Positions 26,810 through 40,247 are shown, numbered from the stretch's first letter. The stretch: 64,000 nt of DNA from Siniperca chuatsi (GCF_020085105.1 NC_058045.1:10921833-10985832); one strand, 5' to 3'. Translations and numbers: made by a program. The notes: generated by a model not told the origin, from the sequence alone.

Positions 26810-28799
26810 TGCAACCAACAATTCAGACCAAATAGTATTATGTCAGTGCCAATGAATGGAAGCCGCAAAATCACCCTGATTCATTACTGTCTCCCCAAAA
26901 GTGGGTTTTATATGAAACCATCATTACCTTCAATATGTTAGCTGCTGCAACTGAAAAATTACATTGAGAACTTAATCAGAGATTCAGTATCCACTTTCTT
27001 TCATCCAAGGTGTGTGCCTGGATTTTAATCAGGTAATGTCTCTGACGCGGCACAGCTGGTCATACATGACATTTGTGATTATGATCTGCCTACTAACAGT
27101 GCTTCAAAAACTTGAGCACACAAATGTAGACACAAACATGTGCAAGCCTTCACGCACGCACAGAAGTAGTTAAGATCTTGGAAGCATTTTTGCTAAATCT
27201 GCTGCCGACTTTTTCTGGCAGTAATCTCCATTTGCACCAGAGTGTAGCAAAAGTTGGAGTGGGGAGGGGTCAACTTCATGCAAATACTGCTTGTGACTTC
27301 AACTGCAATCCAGTAACTAGACCAGCAGCAGCGGTGAGACAATGTAGCAGCATAGAAATCAGGACTATATTCTTCTTCCAAACAGTCCTGGTACCAATGT
27401 GAGACTTGTTGGCAAAATGAGAATCTTATACATTTTTGAGTGATACAACTGCCTGAGGTAAACTTTACAGGGAAAAGTCGACTTTCGATGCATCTTCGAT
27501 GCAGTATTGTTATTCTCAAAATGTCATCAGTTCATTGGGGAAATCTATGTCCCAAGAGACCTAGGCGTTTCTTTTGCTGCAGTTAGATTACTTTGGACAG
27601 TAGTCAGCCAAAGTTTCATGATTCAATGGAATTTTGATGAATGCTACAAATGAAGTGTAAAAGAATCAATCATGTCAGGGTTTGACTGGACGGACTTTGG
27701 AGAAGGGCATGTGGAACAGTGCCTGAGCTGTAAAATGACAGGAAACAGTAGAATGACATCAGTTATGGCACAGTGCAAGGCCTGTTTAATGAAATGGAGA
27801 AATCAATGGGCTTCTATAACGCCTTTTAAAACATGGAGCACACCTCGAGACTCCAGTTGTGAATTAAAAAAAGACATATTTCAAGCAACCACAGAAGAAA
27901 TTGGAGCAGAGTTGGAATCCAATCAAAACCAACATCACCCCCTAATATGCAGTGACTAATCTGGCAGTAATAGATGTTATTTTCACTTCTCTCTTCTCAA
28001 AGGGTTATGGCTTGAAATTAAAACGAAACTAACTTCTTTCTGTGCCTAGGATCTATATTATTCAAGTTGATTTAATCCAGTCAACAGTTTACTAAATGAC
28101 ACAGAGTCCCCGCTGTCCTGTCAGTGTTCTGAGTGCAGGCTGTCCAGTGTTGAAAAAGGTCAATATTATATCATAGCCCCACCCTGAAGGCTCTCTCTAA
28201 CATAACAATCCACACCAGGACTTGTCCACATTCTGTGGTGCCGCTCCAGTTACTGAAGCCGTACAGAGGGGAAAACTCTCAGCCCTAGACCCACTTCACC
28301 GTGCCAAGAAGCCCACAGCATGCAAAAGCTGAAAACCCAAAGGGCGATCATTTGTCATGGGCAGATCGCACGTCTGGAATGTCTCAGTTTGTGCACTCAG
28401 AATATCAGACAAGATGGGTGGTGTTCCTAGAGATCAGGGCCGCTCTCATGTCGGGCGATCAAAGTGAGCAGGGCTGGCGCTACAACGTTCATGCAGCTGT
28501 GTCTTCCCTGGGGTTGCACTTGGGCTGCGGGTGCTAGACCTCATTGTGGAAGTGCCTGTAAATAAATGGTTTTGTCACTGTGTTCACACATTCCTCCAAC
28601 CAATGGGCCTGCTCTGCCCTATACCTCCATTAGCATAGGCTGCCATCCTCACAGCTGACTGCTGACATCACCTCACTACAAACACATGGGCTTCACAGAG
28701 GGGAAAAATTATACTTGCAACATAACACCATCAATTAACTAACCCTAACCCTACAGTTATCTACTCAAGTAAACCTTTCACAATCTTTGAAATCACTTA
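26810..28799. other. Intergenic, no gene recognised
   Basis: Only short frames were found, the longest being 108 codons on the minus strand at 27,193-27,519, none with a recognisable domain. Confidence 0.5.
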
Positions 28800-29241
28800 T
28801 AAAGGAACAGTTTGACATTTTGGGAAAATTTGCTCGAATTAGGCCTGATGAGAAGATTGATGCCATTCTCTCTCTTTTATCTGCCTGTTCAATATGAAGC
28901 TACAGCTATGAAGTCATTGCTCCCAGCCAACAAATAGTCGAGCACATTACCCCTTGTAAAATCACAACTTGCTGTTTTTACACTTCAGTTTTTGTAGATT
29001 TAAACAAACAAGATATACCATGTTAATATGTAACCCGGTGCTGGTAGGCAGATTTGGATAGAGTCAAGCTAGCTGCCCCCCCCCCCAGGCGGGTTCCAGT
29101 TTTTATGCTAAGCTAAGCTAAATGTCTTCTGGCTGTAGCTCCAAATTTAACAAACAGATGTGACAGTGGTATAAATTCTCATCTAACTTCCAGAAAGAAA
29201 GAGAATAAGCATATTTCCTAAAATATCTAACAGTTTCTTTA
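28800..29241. mobile_element. Common teleost MITE-type repeat, about 440 bp
   Basis: The left end AAAGGAACAGTTTGACATTT continues TGGGAAAATTTGCT. The right end in reverse complement is TAAAGAAACTGTTAGATATT then TTAGGAAATATGCT, so the termini are imperfect inverted repeats of about 33 bp. Internal segments (ATGAGAAGATTGATGCCATT; TTTTTATGCTAAGCTAAGCT) are typical of an abundant fish non-autonomous DNA element. A C12 run lies near 29,078. No coding capacity. Flanking TTATA/TTTAA suggests a short AT-rich target. Confidence 0.75.
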
Positions 29242-32200
29242 AACATCACTAAAGCCATGGGGAATGTGTTAGGGACACAGTATGGCTTTTGCTGAGGTTT
29301 TAAAATAGGAGCAGAGGGCTTGATTAATGAGAAAGGCAGGAGTGCAGTACCTGTGCTATGGTCTTTTCATGAGGAATGTGAGGAATGCCCAAACGTCTGT
29401 AGTCAATATTTGCTTTAGATGAAATGATAAGAACAGCTCAGTCTCTCACCAACTACAACTGGGATGCCAGCCAAAAAATTTTAGCCCAAAGGAATACATT
29501 CTAACCTGCAAATTAACCAGTCAAACAATCGACTTGCATTACATTTAGAACATGACACATAGTCCTACAGACAAATATTGATTACACTGTTACCTAGCCA
29601 ATGCTATGTCATGATCACACAGCCAGTCCTGTGGGAATAATCTGACCTTGTGTTGTCATTTGACCTATGTCCTTGGCATCAGCACCTCAGACTTCCCTTT
29701 GCTTAGTGCTGTACTGGGCCTTGTTTTACCACCCTGTCATTTTTCACTCTTTTGGGTTGTGGTGAATAGGGTCATTTTCACCTTTCTCCAAAACATCTTT
29801 CACATTTTGTAGCCAGGCAGATATTTGAGATTGAAAAGTCTCACTAAAAGAGAAAAATGAGCCTGCAGACTTACTAATAATGAATCATTATGAAAAGAAA
29901 AAACAACAGCAGAAAAAGAAAACAGTGGATTTCCTTCTGGTTGGTCTGACATTACAAGGATGTTTAACTTAGGGTACCTAGGGAGATGAACTACACACAC
30001 CAATACACCAGGCTCAGGAGAGCAAGAGAGTGAGCAAGAAAGAGAGAGAGAGAGAAAAAGGGAAAATGTAATTAATCATACTACCGTCAGTGGGCCTGGT
30101 CTGGTGGAGGTGTTCTTGAGTTCTGGGTTTGTCTGTCAGTCTTGAGAGAAAGGCCAGTGGAACAGGAATGCTGTGTACGGGTGGTCAATTAGTTTACAAA
30201 TTTCAGCTGTGACAGAGGCATTCTCCTCAGCCCCGGCCCCAAACTCACTCCTGCCATCCCTGACCAAACCACATCATATCAGGGCCCAAACCTCATGCCG
30301 TGATCTGAGGCATTTCCTGGGCTGTAACATAAAGAAGCTCACTCGAATATAGCCCGACCTAAATCAACAGCCTTTTACTGTGGTTACATTGGATTGCCTT
30401 ACATTTAGGATCTGCCAGCGCTTTTAGCCCCTTTTCAGTTTTCCATGCGTCTGACGTACTTCTGAGAACCAGACCTCCACCACTCTGTCACTCTGCTTTT
30501 TCACTTCCCTGGGATCACAACATGTTGCACATCCTTTCCAATTTGACTGAATGTACTTATACCTCTCTGGACACATCAGTTTAACTATAAAAGCCAAATA
30601 AAAGCCACATAAGCAGACTGAAATCAAATCTAAACATGGGATAAATATGCTTTCCTTGAGCTTGTCATGAATAGGGCACAGAACCAAGACTGTCTCCTGG
30701 TACGTAAGTGCTTCAGATAATAAAATGCTGATGGCAACAACGATTGGGTTTTCCAGTTGGACAAGGGAGTAATGCTTGGCTTTTACTACAGTCGCTTGAC
30801 GAATGAGGACAGCATCATAGCTGCAGTGGGCACCTAGCTATACACTTACACATATGTACACATACACATACAAGCGTTGATAGACAAAAACCACACGGTG
30901 GATCATACCCCACTGCTGTGGTTAATCTGGTGATTAACACTATTATCAATCATCTCCTGTGATGCAGTGACAGCGTGCCCACTGGGATTAAGCAGCTGAC
31001 AGATTTAGTATGAAAAGCTTCAATGTGCAAAGAACTAAGGCAAACAGGACCATTATTCTACATCTTCAATTACATGTAGATGATTTCAACTCACTACAGT
31101 GATTACATAACATGAAATATGAACATATATTTCCATCTTCTGGCACTGTATACTGCATGCAAGGGTGTGAGTGTCTATAGGCATATTTTTAACCATATAA
31201 TGTCCATTTGTGCATACATGGATCTGGATCAGTACATTTACACATCCACTTATTCACCACTAAAGTATGCATCCATATCTTTCTGGCTCTGTGTACGTGC
31301 AGAAGATTGTGCTGATTACAATGAATGCACTCTATTACATTTGTCCCACTGTGTGTGCGTGCCTATTTGCATGAATATGTGTGTGTGGGAGTTCAGGAGA
31401 GGAAATGTAAAGGTTGAGGTAGTTCCTTGGAAACAAAGGCTCCTCCACATCTCCGCATCGCCACATGAGTCCTTTCCTTTCATAGGCGCCCAAGGCTCCT
31501 GTCCATATCACTGTAACACTTAAGAGGGAACTTCCTGGAGCTGCCCCCCCAATCTTTCCCTTCACCTTCTATAGATGGCGTGACCTATAATGCATCACAG
31601 TCAAGTAAACATTAGCTAAAATTCTTCAACTTTATTACACACTAGCAAATGTCAAAGTAAAGCTCTGTGAGACTGGGTGCCTTGTTCATAAACCAGAGAC
31701 AAATGACAAGCAATGCTGGCCATGATCTGGTTTTACTCAGCTGCAATTGCAAGAGAACCCATGATTCCCCAGTGACTCACCGACCCCATCGACTCCACCA
31801 ACCCTTCACTGCTGATTTACAGTCTTATCTCTCTGGGCCTCACCTAACAATCTGTACCATCATCTTCCCTCCCTCTCTCCTTCTCCATCTTTCATCCCTC
31901 CTCTGTTTCCATGCTCTTACTCTGTTTTATTGCCACGATTGAAAATTGAGTCATAACTTCCTGACGGCAGTGTTCAAAGGTCACCCGCCTCCTCTCTCTC
32001 TCTCATTCTCTCTGTGTTGCCCGCCCCCTTTCCTCTTCTCCCTTTCGCGAGGCCCCTCATCCAACACGCCCAGCACTGCATTCCACAGCCGGTGGGAGCA
32101 CCTTCAAACGCTCCACAAGCATAGCAGACCACTATACTCGCAGCGGCACGCAGGGCGACCGAGCCCCAGCCTCAGCTGCCACCAGGCCTCAGCACTAGGC

Positions 32201-34885
32201 TCAAGTCCTGCCAAGGAGAGCTTTGACTGGGGAGAAATTGCAATGCAGCAGCAACAGAGTCTGCATGATGACAAGGAAAAAGCAACTGTGGCTCTCAAGG
32301 AGAGTGATAACTTTACAGTATTAGCCACCTCCATGCTGCTGCAACCAGCTCCATGTAAAACCCTCATGCCACAGTGGGGCCTCTCATGTCTGTGCTGGGA
32401 GGCCGGCAGCTGTGATAGTGGGGCGCAGGCCTCAGAGCACCTTTTTGTCTGACCCCCAAATCCCTAAGGTCTCAAGTACAGTGACACACAGCTCCAGTTT
32501 CACCCTCCCAAGGCTCCTTATGTACTTGGCTCTCAAAACAATAATGTACTTGTACATGGTCACATACCACAACACAGCAAATGTACAGTGCTGTAATGAA
32601 CAGTCAATTAATCCATTAGTTGACCGATACAAATTTAATGGATTCGAATAACTTGACTATTTTCCTCACGTCTCCCTCAGTAGTAGCGAAACAGTGAAGC
32701 AGACACATCAGAAACATCGCTGCTTAACTTATTTCATTGCAAAGATCATGACTCATTTTGTATTTTGGAAAAACCTGCTGGGTATTGTGTTGAAAATATT
32801 AGTAAAAATGTTTCAATTCATTAATTACATTTTAAGTTTAAATAATTGAGACACAGTATGACACAGTATAGTACAATCATTTTGGCAAAATAATTGTACT
32901 ATAAAATCTATATATTGTCACACAGCATCGTAGCTCAGAAAAGCACAGTTCAGAGCAGTATTGACAGAATACTTGATATCACACCTGTATCAGAGACACA
33001 TGGACACCCTCTTGTCAGTTCCCATAACCTGCCCTGCTGTGTTATCTGGGAGTGCTCCTGGGTCTTCAGTGGCGGCACTGTGTTGCACTGGACAGCTGCT
33101 GCTTCTCACCTGAAGCACAGACAGCATACAGTATTTTCTATAAGTGTAAGTGAAACAATAGACACCAAGATCAAGATCGTAGTGTAGTTCACAGAGAAGC
33201 TAAAAACAGGAATGTTGGCTAAATAACATCATGTAGGGTGACATATGTGTGCAAACAAAGAGGCATGCAGATTCACGGGCAGGATGGCCATGTGAGCTAC
33301 ATCCCGTCCTGATAAAATGGTTACAGGATATTTGGAATAAAGCAGTTAGGCTATATAATCAGTGAAGCAGGTATAAACAATATCTTGACAAAATTTTACA
33401 AATCGGTTGTTTGTAGGATAAGACGCATCATCGCATTTTCAGTGGTCTTCTCTAGGCTTTACATTTCACCACATTGTAATGACCTGTGCTGTTGAAATTA
33501 TTGTCTAGCACACCAAGAGAAGGCATCTGGTTTGAGAAATTTGAGAAACCTACATCCTACAACAATTTTCATGTGTGTGAACACAGACAGGTATGTCTCT
33601 CCTTTTGGCTGGGCTCCATTGTTAGTCTTGTGTCGTGCCTGCGTGCTGTGATTATCAATGCACACATCTGGATGGACTTAGTCAAGGAATCCTATAAAGA
33701 ACCTAATGGGCTCTTCTAACATTTTTTGAAGACTGATTAAGAGCTGTTTCAGATCTTGTTCACATCAATGAGTTCCATCTGTGATCTATTTAAGTTTTCA
33801 CTGAATTTGTTATCTATGTTACTTGCTCCCTTTCAGTGTAATGGGGGATTTAGGGGAGACTTGCATGCTTTCTAGGTAATGTGCAAGATTGCTGAATATT
33901 TGCCTATGGGGCAGGTCAGATACTTGAATAAACATGGAGGGGTTCTCCACCACTGACAAACTGAGCATACATGGAAATCGACGGTGTTTCTGTACCATGA
34001 AAACGATCCCAGCTTCCTTAACATACCAATAAATTTGTTCACAAAGCATGTTTGCAAACCTTTGTTGTTCAAGTGTCACTCACTTTTAGTCTTGCTAATC
34101 ATAAAGTAAAACCCCTATTTGGAGCCACGCCAGCATGAAAGGCAAATTTACACCTTGCATATTAGCTCAGTTACACCCAGTATACAGTCTGGTGAAGTAG
34201 CAAGCAGGCCTCGCTTTTAAGGCCTATTTGCCTTCCAATAGTTTGACCCTTATGTTTTATGAGGGAGACTAACACCATGAACTACATTTGTTACAAATTA
34301 GGCTTCCTAGTGCCGTAAAGTTGACACCTGCCACTTCAAACCTTTCTTTGGAAAGGAGGACGGCCAATGACAACCGACTAGAAAGAAATAGCTGCATTAA
34401 TACACGTTAATTGGCTAGGCTGGCTAACACTCATGTCCACCTGGTCAAACTGCCTACAGGGTAAATTATCGTTAAGAATAACGTATAAAAGCATTGCTGT
34501 GGTTTGTTAACACATTTACATTTAGCTACTTAGCTGACGTACATTACAAAAACACTGATGGGTTTTCTTACCGTCTAAAAAACAAATTTTCTTCAAATAA
34601 TTATCAAAGTATCTAATTTTCACCCCAAAGGACAAGTCGGCCATTACCGTCATTTGACCACAAGATGTCGCCAGAATCAACGTCCCGCCACTATTAATGC
34701 TGCCTTTAGGTACTTCTTGTAAGTTCGTACTGCTGTGGGTGAAGTGATAGATCATAGACAGTCTATGGGATAGATATGTGAGTTGTGGATTATTTTAATA
34801 AATCGACTGCAAGTCATTAACAAAATGAACAGCTGAACAAAAATATGATTTTTATTCTGCGATATAAAAAGCCATGTCCTTCGAA
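29242..34885. other. Intergenic, no gene recognised
   Basis: No gene is supported. A 168-codon frame at 31,946-32,452 is serine/proline-rich low complexity arising from CTCTCT tracts. A fragment at 32,605-32,650 (CAATTAATCCATTAGTTGAC) resembles a fish repeat, and 34,512-34,540 (ACATTTACATTTAGCTACTT) is like the piece at 24,570. CpG frequency rises after about 34,300. Confidence 0.5.
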
Positions 34886-35184
34886 TTATTTTTCTGGCAA
34901 CAGGTTCTTAAAAACTTTCGGTCTTTCTAACAGCAGATGACTTTCACCGTCAGCCAATTGAGAATGACTTCCGGATGGGAGCCGAAACGTCTTGATTCTG
35001 AAAACAGTGTCCAGATGACTACGACTGAAACCTTTTCTACGACCGTCAGACATTGTCATTAATGGTTGTTGCTGGACAACACTGAGAGTCACTATAGCTA
35101 GACAGGCCTATTTGACAAATTGTTCGTTCCTGAGACTAAAATATGAAATGTCCTACAACACTTAAAGATACAAAAAGCCCGGAT
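34886..35184. other. CpG-enriched flank of the LINE, possible retroelement tail
   Basis: The segment 34,980-35,055 (GCCGAAACGTCTTGATTCTG, then CCAGATGACTACGACTGAAA) resembles a 3' tail seen next to many fish retroelements, but I cannot assign a family. CpG density here and again just after the LINE (39,488-39,640) suggests the LINE landed in a promoter-like region. Overlapping frames (68 codons, minus) are not called. Confidence 0.35.
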
Positions 35185-35195
35185 ATGACCGCATA
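35185..35195. repeat. Left target-site duplication of the LINE
   Basis: ATGACCGCATA here is repeated exactly at 39,488-39,498, immediately after the GAAGAAGAAA-type 3' tail. It marks the insertion point and sets the 5' edge of the element. Confidence 0.85.
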
Positions 35196-35339
35196 GACTG
35201 GAAAACTGGCACAGTAGGTTAGAGTTGGTCAAGGAGCACGAGTCGGAATCGAGTAGCGGGTAAATACAAATGGTACCAAACGGTATCGTGAATGTAATAA
35301 TCGAGGGCTGAAAACCAAAACAAGGACTGGAAAGTCACA

Positions 35340-36076
35340 ATTGAGTTTGTTAAGCATTTCCATCTTATATCGATGGCTAAAGCTCTGGACAAGGATGTAG
35401 GCAAAGTGAAGTTTGCAAAGTACTTGAATAATAAGCGTATACTTGTACATGTCTCAATGGAGGATATCGAAACAGAACTGAAAGGAGGGAAAGTGCTTGA
35501 TGCTAAACGTATTAATACTAAAAGAAATGGAGAAAGAGCACACACGATGTCAATAACCATCGACTTTGAAAACAACCCCCCAACAAAACTTTTGCTAGGC
35601 TTCTTCAGATATGCAGTAAGAGTTCATTCCTCCGGCATTAAGATGCTTTAAATGTCAAAGAATGGGTCATACTGCCAGCCAGTGCAAAGGAAAAGAAAGA
35701 TGTGGAGGTAATCATGCATTTGGAAAGATGTGCCAATTAAATGTTGCAATTGTGGAGGAGACCACAGTGTAGCCTATGGGGGATGCGCAGTTCAAAAGCA
35801 TGCAAGAGAAGTCCAAAAATGTAAAATAATAAACAAAGGGTCATATGTAGAGGCTGTTAAGAAGGCCAACAACGAACATGTAGCAATGGAAAACAGCACT
35901 GAAAGTTATAACCCAGGAAACAGTAATGATCCTCCAAGTTCAGAAAACAGACAAACACATCAGAAAGGACTAGATGAGACCTTCTACAAGTGCAGGGTAA
36001 AGGAGGGAACCGTGTTAGTAGATAAAGTCAATTTTGTTCATTTTATGCATTCGTATGTAAAGTGCACATCGGATTA
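35340..36076 (+). pseudogene. LINE ORF1 (gag-like RNA-binding protein), frameshifted
   Basis: The N-terminal part around 35,373-35,590 (KVKFAKYLNNKRILVHVSME) resembles the RRM-like region of I-clade ORF1. A frame change near 35,625 leads to a CX2CX4HX4C knuckle (CFKCQRMGHTASQC) at 35,644-35,685, then KGKERCGG and, after another frame change, a second knuckle-like motif (CCNCGGDHSVAYGGC) near 35,737-35,782. The role in the intact family is binding LINE RNA in a ribonucleoprotein. At least two frameshifts break it. Confidence 0.8.
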
Positions 36077-36192
36077 GAACAAAAGGGACAGGAATGAGAG
36101 AATCGAAACAATTGTGGAAGCAGCAAAAGAGTACCTCTGGACGTCAAGCACAGAATGTGAAACAATACAAGAATTGATGAACCCGTTCATAT

Positions 36193-39100
36193 ATGATGTG
36201 TCTAGTGATTAAACTAGTAATGGTACTTACCATCTTTCAGTGGAATAGCAGAAGCTTAATAGCAAATGAACAGGAATTTAAGAAGGTCATAAAGGATTTA
36301 AAGGACAAACCAGATATAATATGCATTCAAGAAACATGGCTGAGACCACATCTAGATTTTGTATTGGCAGGATACAATTCAGTCAGACATGATCGAGTAA
36401 ATAAACAAGGGGGTGGCTGTCTCACATTCATTCATTAAAGACAATTTAGCATACAGAAGAACACATCCTTCAGGGGGACATGAATGCACAGTTATTGAGG
36501 TATACAGAACACAAGGCTCAATCAAAATAATTAATTATTACAATCCATGTCAAACTAACAGCAGCAGTGTTTGAGGAAATACTGGGAGAGCAAAGTCACA
36601 GAGAAGTTTGGTGCGGTGATTTCAATGCACACAATAGTCTGTGGGGAAGTGATCATACTGATTATAATGGTACAGTGATTGAAGAAGACAGATGCCAGAA
36701 ATCTTGTTTGTATAAACAATGGTAAAGGAACAAGATTAGATATAAATAGGAATAAGATGTCATGTATTGATTTAACACTGGTTTCTGCAAATATGGCTAG
36801 TCTATGTGAGTGGAAAATATACAACGATGAAATCGGTAGTGACCACTTTCCCATTATATGTAATATAAATATAGATAGATGTACCCAAGAAAGTTCTCCT
36901 ATATATAGATGGTGCTTTTAAAAGGCTCAATGGGACAAATTTAAAGAATTCTGCAGGGAATTAGCTAGTAACATTAAAATGAATGGAAACGTTGATGAAT
37001 GTGCTAGTGAAATTACATGTTTGATAATTGAAGCTGCTTCAAAAAGTAAAACAGTGATAACAGGGAATAAGATAATTGTGCCATGGTGGAATGATGAGTG
37101 TAGCTTGGCTATTAAAGAAAGAAATAGTGCTTTCAGAAACTTCAGAAACAACATGAATGTTGACAATTTTATGGAATATAAAAGGAAAAGAGCCATAGGA
37201 CGCAAAGTAATTAAAACAGCTAAAAGGATTGCCTGGAGACCGCTTTGTTTTTCTATTGGAAAAGAGAGAGAGAGAGATGTGGGTCATGTGTGGAATATGG
37301 TTAAAAAGATGAGTGGGAGAAGGTTTAACAATAAAATATCAGTATTTGCAGATGGAGACCAATTAGCAATAACAGATATGGAAAAAGCCAACCTCCCAGG
37401 AAGAGTCTTTGCCAGTGTTCACAGTGGAAGTCACCTTACTGAGAGACATAAACATTAGACATTGACATTTTTCAATAAGATATGGACAGAGGGAAGACTA
37501 CCTGTGAAGTGGAAGATGGTATTAATTTTACCATTTGCTAAACCAGGAAAAGATACATCAAATGCTGAAAACTACAGACCAATAGCACTAACCTCACACT
37601 TATGTAAATGGATGGAAAAAATGATTGTCTACATTCTGTCATACTTGCCATCAAATGATGGCTATAGTATTCTTTGACATTGAGAAAGCATATGATTCCA
37701 TGTGGAGAGAAGGTCTGTTAATTCAGTTGAACAAGCTAAGCATAGGTGGAAGGTTATATAATTGGATCATGGATTTTCTATCAAACAGAACATTTCAAGT
37801 TAAAGTTGGATCAGAAATCTCACATTGTTTTGTTATTAAAAATGGGATACCACAAGGTAGCGTCATCAGTCCAATTCTATTTAATATCATGATTAATGAT
37901 ATCTTTGAAAATACAGGGATAGGTATACAGTCAGTATTGTATGCAGACGATGGAGCGATCTGGATAAGGGGGATAAATTACCCACATGTGTTGAAAAGTA
38001 TACAGAAAGCAATACTCAGTGTAGAGAGATGGTCTTATGATTGGGGATTTAAAATTTCAGTAGCAAACTCATGCTATATGCTGGTCACTAAAAAGAAGAT
38101 AGGTAACGAGCAGGGGTTAACACTATATAGCAAGCCCATGGAAAGAGTCAGAGTGTTTAAATATCTTGGTATATGGATTGATGAAAAATACACATGAAAG
38201 AATCATATTGAAAATATTGAGACCAAATGTAAAAAGGTGTTCAATTTAATGAGGTGTGTGGTCGGAAATGAAGGGGGAGCTGACGAAGAAGCACTCCTAT
38301 ACTGCATCATTTGCACTCCAGTACTATTTACTGAATACTGCAATAACTCATCTACTGTTAACTATTTCCATAAATTGCACTACTTTATATTCATTGCACT
38401 GCTGTTCTGCCCAGTCCAATTCATTATTGTGCATATCCATCAGTATACTTCTGTGTATATAATGTCCATAGTACCACTTGTAAAATATTTTCATAATACT
38501 GCTCTATCCTGCATTTATGCACACACTTTATATCCTGCACTTTCTTATTGCACTTTTGGTTAGACCTAAACTGCATTTCTTTGCCTTGTACTTGTACATG
38601 TGTAATGACAATAAAGTTGAATCTAATGTAATCTATTACACATATACAGGGCTTTGATGAGAGCTACTTTGGATTATGATTGCATGGTGTATGAACATGA
38701 ACTCGAACATGTAGGGGTGGTTATATACATCCCAGAATCTGTCAAAGGAATTGTTAAAAGAATCTCAAACAGGTTATCAGTATACACAGCAGAAATGACA
38801 GCAATAACCATCAGTCTTCAGTGGGTAGAGGAGGTTAAAGTGGTGGTATGTTCAGATTCTGCTGCTGCAATGATAATGACATTTTAGAAATTTGTTATGG
38901 GAGATCAGAAGCAAAATCACTAACTCATCAGGGAATAATGACATCATGGCAGGAAACATGGAATAATGACAGCAAGGGTAGAGAATACTATAAAATCCAA
39001 AAATCTGTCAGAGTCAGAAATAATCAAGGTAAATGTAGGAAAGAAGATATTATCTTTTCTAGGCTAAGACTAGGACACACAGGACTCAATGCCACCTTGT

Positions 39101-39318
39101 ATACCATGAAAAAGGCAGTGTCAGATAAATGTGAGACTTGTAGCTGTAAGGAATCTGTTGAACATGTGCTGATGGGATGTAGGAGGTTCAGTGTAGAAAG
39201 AGTAAGACTGAAGGGCAGGGAGTGGAGCATCAAAGGTCTGTTAGAGACAGGGGAGAAACAGTTACAGGTTCAAAGGGCTATATTCAAATATTTAAAAGGT
39301 ATAATGTCTAATATATAG
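36193..39318 (+). pseudogene. LINE ORF2 (endonuclease, reverse transcriptase, RNase H), broken
   Basis: The endonuclease starts near 36,235 (FQWNSRSLIANEQEFKKVIK), with the Glu of IQETWL near 36,329, VWCGDFNAHNSLWGSD near 36,610 and SDHFPI near 36,837. The reverse transcriptase shows NYRPIALTSHLCKW, then FFDIEKAYDSMWREGLL from 37,671, GIPQGSVISPILFN, and the catalytic YADD at 37,940-37,951. RNase H traces are VYTAEMTAITISLQW and VVCSDSAAAM (38,780-38,870). The end carries CETCSCKESVEHVLMGC near 39,130. Stops and frameshifts occur after the GGGCLTFIH segment (36,436), at 36,919, 37,456, 37,677, 38,197 and 38,886, and the insertion at 38,303 splits the thumb/RNase H junction. Confidence 0.88.
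38303..38642 (+). mobile_element. 340-bp retroelement tail nested in the LINE
   Basis: It interrupts the ORF2 reading between ADEEALLY and IYRALMRATLDY. TATAC occurs on both sides (38,298-38,302 and 38,643-38,647), a possible 5-bp target-site duplication. The 3' part (GTTAGACCTAAACTGCATTT, later ACAATAAAGTTGAATCTAAT) is a familiar fish retroelement 3' end with a TCTAAT-type tail. No coding sequence remains. Likely a 5'-truncated LINE copy. Confidence 0.7.
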
Positions 39319-39487
39319 GATCTATAAAGTGTTTTTGTTGTTGTTGTTGTTGTTTTAGTTTCCCCCCTCGTTTGTTATTTTTTGTTAAAGTTATGATGTT
39401 ACACACTCCGATACAGTAGGTGGCGGCATACACCTTTAACGTTGGTTTGTAGCCCGACAGTAAAATCAAAGAAGAAGAAAAAGTGTG

Positions 39488-40209
39488 ATGACCGCATAAC
39501 CACGGGACCCAAATAACTAGTAGCATGAGCTGTAGCACAACAGCTAAGCTATCAGTATTCAAAATAAAAGCTATCGGAAGCACGTTATTTTGTGTATCAC
39601 CGTTTTCGACGGTAATATGGAGCTGTAGGCAGAATTTATAAACAGAGGTAATAGTGTCAAACTGGGTTTTACTCTTGCATGTGTGGAAATATACATCATT
39701 AAACGTCATTTTGGGGTAAAGCTATTTAGCCAAATTGTTTTTTTCCGTAGCTAGCAGTAACAATACAATGTTTTTGCCATTTTGTAAATTTGAGACATTC
39801 TGTAATGCTGTGAAGATTAAACGCCGATCTGTTAGTAACTAGATGGGATAAATGTACCACTGTATTGTACTATAAAATACTTAATATTAACTGACAAACG
39901 TTACAGTTGCTTGTAGCTGATAAGCAGAGTTGGTGAACTGTCATATTGTTAAGTGAACTCTCAAAAGGTGAGACAGGAACTGGATGAAAGAGCAAACTAG
40001 CAAAACTTCCTCGTCACACTCCACAAACTTTGGACTAGCATACTTGTAAGACTTCTACATGAGTTTAGTGAAGATACTTCCTGTCTAACACAAGTTATAA
40101 GGCAGAAACATTTTGACAGGTTGAAAACGTTGTCACCCCCGTCCTCTTTGTAATCAACATAAAATGGCAATGACACTGTAACCCTGACTACTGAGCGCTT
40201 CCCTTTCAG
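39488..40209 (+). promoter_or_regulatory. Probable snapc5 promoter and 5' UTR intron region
   Basis: This follows the right target-site duplication of the LINE. CpG dinucleotides cluster at 39,488-39,640. A good 3' splice site (CTTCCCTTTCAG) ends at 40,209, just before the snapc5 start exon, so a non-coding first exon should lie here. A donor-like AAAAG/GTGAGA sits at 39,967/39,968 and CAGAG/GTAATA near 39,648. Which one is used cannot be decided from sequence. Confidence 0.45.
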
Positions 40210-40247
40210 TGTTGAGGAATGGTCTGACTGCAGCAGTACCAGTAAAG

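Larger units (their letters stand above)
35196..39487 (+). mobile_element. I/Nimb-like non-LTR retrotransposon (LINE), broken
   Basis: The order of parts is ORF1 with CCHC knuckles, APE-type endonuclease, reverse transcriptase, RNase H, a C-terminal CCHC-like segment, then a 3' UTR ending AAATCAAAGAAGAAGAAAAA. The presence of RNase H and a short GAA-type tail fits the I/Nimb group of fish LINEs. An 11-bp target-site duplication bounds it. Several frameshifts and stops in both ORFs and a 340-bp nested insertion make it inactive. It is close to full length (about 3.95 kb without the insertion) and lies about 0.76 kb upstream of the snapc5 start codon. Confidence 0.88.

Noticed and set aside
31946-32452. 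168-codon plus-strand frame rich in Ser and Pro
   Set aside because: Driven by CTCTCT/CCCTTT low-complexity tracts; no domain seen.
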